Shown here: positions 6,579 through 11,601 of the stretch, in pieces
How the letters are laid out: the number at the start of each line of letters is the position of its first letter
Numbering within the stretch: position 1 is the first letter of the stretch
DNA from: Chloroflexota bacterium
GTDB taxonomy: Bacteria; Chloroflexota; Dehalococcoidia; SZUA-161
Assembly: GCA_003229915.1 (NCBI GenBank)
Contig: QIGA01000155.1
Coordinates: forward strand, 1 to 12,628
Length of the DNA: 12,628 nucleotides
Direction of reading: 5' to 3'
Program-made: the position numbers and the translations under genes
The notes under the pieces: model-generated
What the model was told of the DNA's origin: nothing
The model's input: the letters and a program-made list of their open reading frames with translations, nothing else
Database searches by the model: none

Positions 6579-6803
6579 ATGGGCAAAGTCCCAGTCCTTA
6601 AAGCGAGTGAGGTTGCCTCGATATTGACCGCGTTAGGATTTGCGCAAGTGCGTCAACGTGGCTCCCATAAACAATATCGCCATCCAGACGGTAGACGCAC
6701 TACTGTGCCTTTCCACCAAGGAAGAGACCTCTCTCCAGTCTTGTTGCGTAGAATCACCAAGGATATCGGCATGACCGTGGAAGAATTCCTGCGCGCAAGA
6801 TAA
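6579..6803 (+). CDS. hicA: HicA-like toxin (mRNA interferase)
   Basis: HicA cleaves translated mRNA and is held inactive by HicB. The 74-residue protein has the compact double-stranded-RNA-binding-like fold: K-A-S-E-V-A-S-I-L-T-A-L-G-F helix, then R-Q-R-G-S-H-K-Q-Y-R-H with the catalytic histidine in G-S-H (about residue 30), followed by D-G-R-R-T-T-V-P-F-H and the C-terminal helix I-T-K-D-I-G-M-T-V-E-E-F-L. All key elements are intact, so the toxin is probably functional. It starts 2 bp after the hicB stop, consistent with translational coupling that keeps antitoxin in excess. The pair lies next to a RAYT and degenerate repeats, a setting typical of horizontally acquired islands. Confidence 0.92.
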   Translation: MGKVPVLKASEVASILTALGFAQVRQRGSHKQYRHPDGRRTTVPFHQGRDLSPVLLRRITKDIGMTVEEFLRAR

Positions 6804-6810
6804 GCATCGG

Positions 6811-6925
6811 TAGGATGAGTGTGGCGCAGGGAAACCCACCGGTCATTCCAAGCCGTTCCGGTCAATTGCCTTTATCCCAGCCCATTCGGGATCGAAGGCT
6901 TCCGTTGTCACTCCACCCACCCTAC
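6811..6925. repeat. degenerate inverted-repeat (MITE/REP-like) element
   Basis: The outer ends are GTAGGATGAGTGTGGCG (6811-6827) and the complement of 6909-6925, GTAGGGTGGGTGGAGTG; 12 of 17 positions match. The left end continues GCAGGGAAACCCACC, forming an internal GTGG...CCAC hairpin. No coding sequence is credible inside. It resembles the GTAGGGTGGGT...AAACCCACC elements common in environmental genomes; that likeness is from memory. It fills the gap between hicA and the zinc-ribbon gene. Confidence 0.45.
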
Positions 6926-6957
6926 AGTTGCCAAGACACGCAACGACATAAAAGCTA

Positions 6958-7131
6958 TCATCTTTGCAGGACAAGCTCTTTCTTCTTGCCAGATGAGAGC
7001 TCCCTGACCTCAACTACAGATAGCATGTCCCGGTTGTAGCCGCATTGCAGGCAACGCTCATACCACCCGCTAACATCTTTTTCGAGGAAGATGTCCCCGT
7101 TGCATTTCGGACAGCCCTTGAGTTTCCACAT
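6958..7131 (-). CDS. small zinc-ribbon protein
   Basis: A 57-residue protein with two knuckles, G-C-P-K-C (C7, C10) and C-L-Q-C-G-Y (C27, C30), 16 residues apart. This spacing fits a single four-cysteine zinc ribbon. Between the knuckles is D-I-F-L-E-K-D-V-S-G-W-Y-E-R; after them comes a charged tail with R-E-L-S-S-G-K-K-K-E-L. It has no enzymatic motif; ribbons of this kind bind nucleic acid or protein, and the function is unknown. ATG at 7131 is assumed; an in-frame GTG at 7137 sits 4 nt after AAAGGGGG and is nearly as good. Support for reality: intact frame, a clean four-cysteine pattern, a purine-rich ribosome binding site and an upstream promoter on the same strand. The neighbouring hicA lies on the opposite strand and converges on it. 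Confidence 0.75.
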   Translation of the reverse strand: MWKLKGCPKCNGDIFLEKDVSGWYERCLQCGYNRDMLSVVEVRELSSGKKKELVLQR

Positions 7132-7140
7132 CTCCACATC

Positions 7141-7322
7141 GCCCCCTTTCGTCTCCCTTCAATTAGCACTCTTTCGCTTTCCTGGCGTCAGTCTACTCTC
7201 GGCAGCGGCATCTGTAAGTGACTTTTGTCTCACTAACGATGTCCAGCTCAGAGACGGCTTGTGCTCTAATGTCCTTTCACATGCGCAACCACTGGAGATA
7301 TCCGCTGCCCGTCTCAATAACG
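7141..7322 (-). promoter_or_regulatory. candidate structured leader of the zinc-ribbon gene
   Basis: From the predicted start near 7322, the minus-strand transcript runs about 190 nt before the coding region. It contains GAGACGG (7315-7309) matched by CCGTCTC (7257-7251), and GGCAGCGG (7309-7302) matched by CCGCTGCC (7208-7201). The arms lie in the order A-B-A'-B', so they form either a pseudoknot or two exclusive folds. A separate hairpin pairs GTTAGTGA with TCACTTAC (7237-7214) with one mismatch. The fold matches no riboswitch class I recognise. Confidence 0.35.
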
Positions 7323-7328
7323 AAAGGA

Positions 7329-7357
7329 ATTATACGCCAATTTCAAGCCAATGTGAG
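7329..7357 (-). promoter_or_regulatory. candidate promoter for the zinc-ribbon gene
   Basis: Read on the minus strand: CTCACA at 7357-7352 (4 of 6 to -35), a 17-bp spacer, and a perfect TATAAT at 7334-7329. The only gene it could serve is the zinc-ribbon gene about 190 nt downstream. Confidence 0.5.
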
Positions 7358-7462
7358 ACACCCCACAAGCCCAAAAACCCAAGCTGTAATCAACTTATAA
7401 GCCCTTTGTAACCTCTTCTTAATTCGAGCCCTGAAGAAGGGGCGCGTAATCGAATGCGACAA

Positions 7463-7491
7463 TTGACAAAGGCACAGAAACGTGCTATATT
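7463..7491 (+). promoter_or_regulatory. near-consensus sigma70-type promoter for a candidate small RNA
   Basis: TTGACA at 7463-7468 (6 of 6), a 17-bp spacer, and TATATT at 7486-7491 (5 of 6). No plus-strand protein gene follows before the convergent phosphoribosyltransferase gene. The predicted start near 7498 lies just before the left arm of a long stem that closes at 7614. Confidence 0.66.
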
Positions 7492-7497
7492 TTGTGG

Positions 7498-7623
7498 TAG
7501 CCTCGAGTAGGTGAACCAGCAAGAAGAGTCCAGCCTGCAAGTAAGGGAACGAGTAGGAAACCAAAGGGACCGGGGGGCAGGCAGGGCTGGTGAGGCTGGG
7601 GAGGTTACTCGGGGCCCATTTTT
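7498..7623 (+). ncRNA. candidate rod-shaped small RNA
   Basis: A predicted transcript of about 125 nt. Three nested stems can be drawn: CCTCGAGTA (7501-7509) with TACTCGGGG (7606-7614), one G-U pair; CCAGC (7516-7520) with GCTGG (7595-7599); and CCAGCC (7530-7535) with GGCTGG (7585-7590). The first two are separated by a symmetric 6x6 internal loop. A T5 run follows the closing stem at 7619-7623, as in a factor-independent terminator. The overall shape, a closing stem with internal bubbles and a purine-rich apical region, recalls 6S-type RNAs, but I see no sequence match to 6S, SRP RNA, tmRNA or RNase P. The 3' arm overlaps the last codons of the convergent gene. Confidence 0.45.
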
Positions 7624-9059
7624 GTGTCTTGCGCCTGGGGTTGGGTCTTTCCTTCTTCCATCAGAGCGATAAAGGGCAGGTTCCGGTACTCTTCTTGGTA
7701 GTCAAGACCGTAGCCTACCAGGAACTCATCAGGGACCTCAAAGCCTACATAGTCCAACTGAACATCCGCCAAACGTCGCGCCTTTTTATCCAGGAGCGTG
7801 CAAACCCGCAGGCTTGCCGGCCGGAATGACTTCAGGTGGCTCAGCACGAAACTCAACGTCATCCCCGTATCCACGATGTCTTCTACCAGAAGTATGTGGC
7901 GTCCCTCCAGATTCATGCCGACATCCGTAGTGACACGCACCGCTTCTCCGCTCTCGCCCCCATAGTATGAAAGGGCCATGAAGTCCACGTCAGCCGGTAT
8001 AGCAAGATAGCGCATCAAGTCTGCCATGAAGCAGAATACTCCTCGCAGCACCCCCACCAGCACAGGGTGGCCCCCTTCGTAGTCCTGCGAGATCTCCTTG
8101 GCCAGCCGAATCACCCTATTCTGGATTCTGGAGGCGCTCAATAGTACCCGCCCCACTCCGTGGGTCTTCTCCCCGGCCAGGGGCCCGTGCCCATACTTGG
8201 CCAGAAGGCGACCATAATCCCGACGGGCAAGGAGTCTAATATTGACCTCCGGATAGAGTTCCCGCAGGCGACGCACCTTGCGATTCTTCTCCGTCGTGAG
8301 ACCGGGCTTCAGGGTGGTCATCTCTACGTAGAGATCCAGAGCAGGCAGGTAGAAATCGGGGGTGAACCTCTCCTCCGCCTTTCCCTCCCATCGCAATATG
8401 AAGGAGCGAGGCTCGTAAATCCACTCAATCTGGTAGAAGTCGAGGAGCCGTACAAACTCCTCCTCGCTGGGATGGGCAAACGTGAATGGCTTGACCTGCG
8501 ACGTAAGAGGAGTGAGCTGCGACGAAGGTTCACCATTGACTTCCGTCGATTGCCCTTCTCTTCCATTGGAGCGGCCTGATTCCAGAACAACTCCAACAAG
8601 GTTTGCTGCACTGATGAAGAACTGCTCTTCCGCCGCGGTGAACTCGCGTTGAGGGCGGCTGTAGGCGCGAAGTGTGCCCACCACCTCTCCCTTTATCCTG
8701 ACGGGGACACCCAAGATCGATACGATTCCTTCCTGCCGCGCCAACTCCTGGAACTGCACGCGGGGATCGGTCGTCACATCGAGTATAGTAACAGCCCTGC
8801 CTGCCAAAACCTCGGTGAGGCTCTTCTCCGCTTCAAGGAATCCCTTTCTCAGATAGCGTTCGCTGAGGCCTTGCGACGCAGCATGGAAGAGCCGCCTCTT
8901 CTGCGCATCGAGCAGCACCAAGGAGCAACCCCGCACCCCCAGGGCCCGTGCCGCAACTCTTACCAGACGGTGAAGCTTCTCGCTGGCGGTCATATCCGAG
9001 TTGAGAGCCTCCGCCATATCACCCAGGGCCTTGTTGAAGCCAAGCGTCTGCTTGCCCAT
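7605..9059 (-). CDS. GAF / PD-(D/E)XK-like / hypoxanthine phosphoribosyltransferase fusion
   Basis: A 484-residue, three-part protein. Residues about 14-162 are a GAF sensor domain (S-I-L-G-V-P-V near 114-120, E-V-V-G-T-L-R at 125-131). After a 30-residue polar linker, residues 197-290 resemble a PD-(D/E)XK nuclease: Y-E-P (E216), T-P-D-F-Y-L-P (D235), then Y-V-E-M-T-T (E246), with threonine where the catalytic lysine belongs; K251 or K258 might substitute. Residues 300-466 are a full type I phosphoribosyltransferase of the HPRT class: G-V-L-R-G at 337-341, S-Y-Y-G-G at 364-368, the PRPP loop V-E-D-I-V-D-T-G-M-T-L at 392-402, and P-D-E-F-L-V-G-Y-G-L-D-Y at 443-454. The enzyme would convert hypoxanthine or guanine with PRPP to IMP or GMP; GAF may tune this to a small ligand. 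The ribosome binding site GAGGGAG is 5 nt before the ATG. Confidence 0.85.
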   Translation of the reverse strand: MGKQTLGFNKALGDMAEALNSDMTASEKLHRLVRVAARALGVRGCSLVLLDAQKRRLFHAASQGLSERYLRKGFLEAEKSLTEVLAGRAVTILDVTTDPRVQFQELARQEGIVSILGVPVRIKGEVVGTLRAYSRPQREFTAAEEQFFISAANLVGVVLESGRSNGREGQSTEVNGEPSSQLTPLTSQVKPFTFAHPSEEEFVRLLDFYQIEWIYEPRSFILRWEGKAEERFTPDFYLPALDLYVEMTTLKPGLTTEKNRKVRRLRELYPEVNIRLLARRDYGRLLAKYGHGPLAGEKTHGVGRVLLSASRIQNRVIRLAKEISQDYEGGHPVLVGVLRGVFCFMADLMRYLAIPADVDFMALSYYGGESGEAVRVTTDVGMNLEGRHILLVEDIVDTGMTLSFVLSHLKSFRPASLRVCTLLDKKARRLADVQLDYVGFEVPDEFLVGYGLDYQEEYRNLPFIALMEEGKTQPQAQDTKMGPE

Positions 9060-9126
9060 TACCGCTCCCTCGTGATATCCTCAGTGGTAATCATTCTCAT
9101 GCCTATCAATCAGAACAGTCGGTGCA

Positions 9127-9155
9127 ATTATAGGCGAAGGGTGAACTCGAGGCAA
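9127..9155 (-). promoter_or_regulatory. candidate promoter for the phosphoribosyltransferase fusion gene
   Basis: Read on the minus strand: TTGCCT at 9155-9150 (4 of 6), a 17-bp spacer, and a perfect TATAAT at 9132-9127. The start would be near 9120, giving a leader of about 60 nt. It lies in the 161-bp gap between this gene and the divergent nitroreductase gene, for which I found no comparable promoter. Confidence 0.5.
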
Positions 9156-9220
9156 ACTTCTGAGGACAGGACTCGCAACATGGACCACTTCCCCATTCTT
9201 GAGGAAAGAGGAGGCGCAGT

Positions 9221-9745
9221 ATGCTGAAGGTGATCAGAGAACGAAGGAGCATAAGGTCATATCTAGCCAAGGATGTTGAAGATGAAAAGCTAAGAGAGGT
9301 GCTGAAGTCAGCCATGTTCGCTCCCTCATCCCGTGGGGGAAGGGCATGGGAATTCATAGTTATCCGAAACGATGAGACCAGAGGAGCGCTCTCCGATGCC
9401 ACTCCCTATGCCCTCTTCGTCAGGGACGCGCCAGTCGCCATAGCAGTCTGCTACGACACGGATGCGGGGAGGAGATTCAAAGAGGACGCATCGATATGCG
9501 CTGAGCACATACATCTTGAGGCGGTCAATCAGGGGCTTGCGAGCTGTTTTGTTCAGGTGGCAGATGCAAAGGGCCCTCATGGTGACGCGGAGGACTACGT
9601 GAAGGGATTATTGGGAATCCCCGACAGATACAGGGTTCAATGCATAATGCCAATCGGCTATCCTGCGGAAGAGCTTCCAGAGCATTCGGACAGCGAGTTC
9701 GATGAGTCAAAGATACATAGCGAGAAGCTCCAGGAGCCTGCCTGA
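9221..9745 (+). CDS. nitroreductase-family FMN protein
   Basis: A 174-residue member of the nitroreductase superfamily: FMN-dependent, usually dimeric enzymes that use NAD(P)H to reduce nitro compounds, quinones or other electrophiles. Seen: R-E-R-R-S-I-R-S-Y at 6-14, the phosphate-binding arginine cluster, and A-P-S-S-R-G-G-R-A-W-E-F near 34-45, which is the A-P-S-x-x-N-x-Q-P-W-x-F motif with the Asn and Gln-Pro replaced. The middle has E-A-V-N-Q-G-L-A-S-C-F-V-Q, the dimer helix, and the C-terminus has L-G-I-P-D-R-Y-R-V with I-G-Y-P-A-E-E. The size fits the short subfamily common in anaerobes. The start has GAGGAGG 6 nt upstream. It is divergent from the phosphoribosyltransferase gene and has no other co-directional partner nearby, so the substrate cannot be guessed. 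Confidence 0.9.
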   Translation: MLKVIRERRSIRSYLAKDVEDEKLREVLKSAMFAPSSRGGRAWEFIVIRNDETRGALSDATPYALFVRDAPVAIAVCYDTDAGRRFKEDASICAEHIHLEAVNQGLASCFVQVADAKGPHGDAEDYVKGLLGIPDRYRVQCIMPIGYPAEELPEHSDSEFDESKIHSEKLQEPA

Positions 9746-9789
9746 AAATTATGGGTAGGGCCCAACTGTGCCTAGCGGTAGAGTGGGGT

Positions 9790-9816
9790 GTAGGGGCGTT
9801 CCGTGGAACGCCCTGG
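9790..9816. repeat. REP-like hairpin
   Basis: A perfect 9-bp stem, GGGCGTTCC (9794-9802) with GGAACGCCC (9805-9813), with a GT loop and preceded by GTAG. The GTAGGGGCG head matches the palindrome at 5672, so it may be a stray member of the family mobilised by the RAYT. It lies 45 bp after the nitroreductase stop; no T-run follows. Confidence 0.6.
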
Positions 9817-9840
9817 CAACGCAGGAGAGGTGGGACTGCG

Positions 9841-9914
9841 GGATTGCTTCGCTGCCCCTTCCCCTTCACTTCGTTCAGTCCTTCAGCGGAAGGAGGGCTT
9901 CGGCTCGCAATGAC
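9841..9914. repeat. ATTGCTTCG...CTCGCAATGAC dispersed repeat
   Basis: The left end GGATTGCTTCGCTGCC and the right end CTTCGGCTCGCAATGACA share complementary ATTGC/GCAAT tips about 60 bp apart, with C/T-rich filler and a CTTC...GAAG hairpin inside. From memory, the pair of ends matches a repeat very common in genomes of uncultured bacteria. With the hairpin at 9790 and the promoter at 9969 it accounts for most of the 319-bp gap between the nitroreductase and lipoprotein genes. Confidence 0.5.
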
Positions 9915-9968
9915 ACCCAAAACCCTCCCCCTCAGAGCAATCGCATTTTGGGGCAGTGGTTCGAGCTA

Positions 9969-9997
9969 TTGACAGCTTCGGCCAGCGCTGATAGCAT
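9969..9997 (+). promoter_or_regulatory. candidate promoter for the SBBP lipoprotein gene
   Basis: TTGACA at 9969-9974 (6 of 6), a 17-bp spacer, and TAGCAT at 9992-9997 (4 of 6). The nonamer TAGCATCTA occurs twice, at 9992-10000 and 10006-10014, and could be an operator or chance. The start near 10004 would give a leader of about 60 nt. Confidence 0.5.
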
Positions 9998-10064
9998 CTA
10001 GCTGGTAGCATCTATAGGGCATGAGCTCCCCCATCCGGGATATTTGCCCATTTTACATTGTGCA

Positions 10065-11462
10065 ATGCCAACAGAGTCACTAAACGTGCGTAAACGTTGG
10101 GTTATCCTAGCGCTTGTCCTATTCCCCTTAGCCCTCGGAATAGCGATCATTAGCTGCGGCCCACTGATCCCCGTTCCTGGCAATAACACGGTCACTGAGG
10201 CTTGGGTTTCGAGGTACGACGGCCTGAATGCCGATGATGAGGGCGGCCAGGCCCTGGCTGTGGATGGTCTGGGCAACATCTATGTCACCGGCTCCAGTTG
10301 GGGCGGCAACAGCTCCATTGACTATGTAACTATGAAATACGACACCAACGGAAACCAGCTATGGGTCGCACGTTACGACGGGCCAGCGGGTGGCGAGGAT
10401 CAAGCTCTGGATTTGGCCCTGGATAGCTCAGGCAACCCGTATGTCACCGGTTGGAGTCAGGGCAACGGCACCGGGAGAGACTACGCCACCGTAAAGTACG
10501 ACCCCAACGGAAACCAGCTATGGGTCGCACGTTACGACGGGCCGGCAAGCGGCGAGGACCTGGCCTATGCGGCAGCCGTTGACTACTCTGGAGATATCTA
10601 CGTCACCGGCTGGAGCCAGGGCAACGGCACCGGGGCAGACAGCGCTACGATAAAGTACAACACCAGTGGTGACCAGCTATGGGTGGCGCGCTACAACGGG
10701 CCGGTGAATGGTGAGGACAAGAGCTCCGCTATGACTGTGGATGGGTGGGCGAACGCCTATGTCACGGGCTGGAGCCAGGGCAATGGCACTGAGACGGACT
10801 ACATCACCATGAAGTACGACCGTGATGGCAACCATCTATGGATAGCGCGCTACGACGGCCCCGCAAACAGCCAGGATAGGGCCCAAGACATAGCTGTTGA
10901 CAACTGGGGTAACGTCTATGTGACTGGCTGGAGCGAGGGCAACGATACAGGCGCAGACTACACCACTGTTAAGCATAGCAGCAGCGGTGACCAGCTCTGG
11001 GTGGCGCGCTACAACGGCCCCGTAAACAGTGAGGATAAGGCCTATGCCATGGCCGTGGATAGCTGGGGTAATATCTACGTCACCGGTTCGAGCCAGGGTA
11101 AGGGCACTGAGGCAGACTATACCACCATAAAGTATGACAGTAATGGGGATCAGCTATGGGTGGCGCGCTACAACGGCCCCTCAAACAGCGAGGATGCTGC
11201 GCGCACCATAGACCTGGACAGTTTTGGCAATCTGTACGTTAGTGGCTGGAGCCGTGGTAACGCAATTCGCTACGACTATGCCACTCTAAAATATGACCCC
11301 GACGGAAACCAACTGTGGGCCATGCGCTACGACGGGCCCGCACGCGGGCACGACAAGGTCTATGCCATGGCTGTGGATAGCCTGGGTAACGCCTATGTCA
11401 CGGGCAAAAGCTCGGGCAACATTACCTTCTATGACTATGCTACTATAAAGTATGCCCAGTAG
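10065..11462 (+). CDS. SBBP-type beta-propeller repeat lipoprotein
   Basis: A 465-residue exported protein. The N-terminus has a basic stretch R-K-R at 9-11, a hydrophobic core at 12-29, and I-I-S-C-G with C31 as the likely lipidated cysteine, so it should be anchored outside the membrane. The rest is eight repeats of about 53 residues, each built as W-V-A-R-Y-D/N-G-P, E-D, A-x-D-x-x-G-N-x-Y-V-T-G, D-Y-x-T-x-K-Y-D, G-N-Q-L. This is the SBBP (beta-propeller) repeat; eight copies could close a single propeller. D-x-N/S-G-N loops could bind calcium. No catalytic residues are seen; a binding or cell-surface role is likely. ATG at 10065 is chosen because it gives the shortest normal signal peptide; a TTG at 10044 would add seven residues. 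No clear ribosome binding site. Adjacent repeats are nearly identical in DNA in places. Confidence 0.85.
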   Translation: MPTESLNVRKRWVILALVLFPLALGIAIISCGPLIPVPGNNTVTEAWVSRYDGLNADDEGGQALAVDGLGNIYVTGSSWGGNSSIDYVTMKYDTNGNQLWVARYDGPAGGEDQALDLALDSSGNPYVTGWSQGNGTGRDYATVKYDPNGNQLWVARYDGPASGEDLAYAAAVDYSGDIYVTGWSQGNGTGADSATIKYNTSGDQLWVARYNGPVNGEDKSSAMTVDGWANAYVTGWSQGNGTETDYITMKYDRDGNHLWIARYDGPANSQDRAQDIAVDNWGNVYVTGWSEGNDTGADYTTVKHSSSGDQLWVARYNGPVNSEDKAYAMAVDSWGNIYVTGSSQGKGTEADYTTIKYDSNGDQLWVARYNGPSNSEDAARTIDLDSFGNLYVSGWSRGNAIRYDYATLKYDPDGNQLWAMRYDGPARGHDKVYAMAVDSLGNAYVTGKSSGNITFYDYATIKYAQ

Positions 11463-11511
11463 GCGCAAGCCTCTTTCCGCTCTGGGAGGGTGTCCGAAAA
11501 CTCAGCAAAAC

Positions 11512-11547
11512 AGGGGTAGCCTGGAGCGGATGCTCCAACCTACCCCT
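11512..11547. repeat. palindromic stem-loop repeat, copy B
   Basis: Outer arms AGGGGTAG/CTACCCCT (perfect 8 bp), a 2x2 internal loop CC/AC, inner arms TGGAGC/GCTCCA, and loop GGAT. It has the same core and layout as the copy at 451-482, and lies 49 bp after the lipoprotein stop and 54 bp before the next start. No T-run follows. Confidence 0.78.
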
Positions 11548-11601
11548 AATTCCCAGACAGGCTCCTGGACAAGGGTATGCGGTAATTCGACCGGAGTATA
11601 T

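Noticed and set aside
7201..7315. Possible known riboswitch ahead of the zinc-ribbon gene
   Set aside because: The conserved core sequences of the common classes (cobalamin, TPP, SAM, FMN, glycine, c-di-GMP, fluoride) were not recognised, so only a structured leader is claimed.
7343..7564. Minus-strand 73-codon frame with a hydrophobic start
   Set aside because: No ribosome binding site or domain, and it overlaps the plus-strand promoter and candidate RNA; a spurious frame is more likely, though a small membrane peptide cannot be excluded.
9953..9970. GGTTCGAGCTATT, resembling a tRNA T-arm
   Set aside because: No matching acceptor stem, anticodon arm or conserved D-arm could be drawn around it.
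9751..10001. Overlapping plus-strand frames after the nitroreductase
   Set aside because: They translate the dispersed repeats at 9790 and 9841; the products are low-complexity with no domain.
11488..11503. GGGTGTCCGAAAACTC, resembling the tip of some insertion sequences
   Set aside because: No second end, no target duplication and no transposase nearby; a single short match is not enough.
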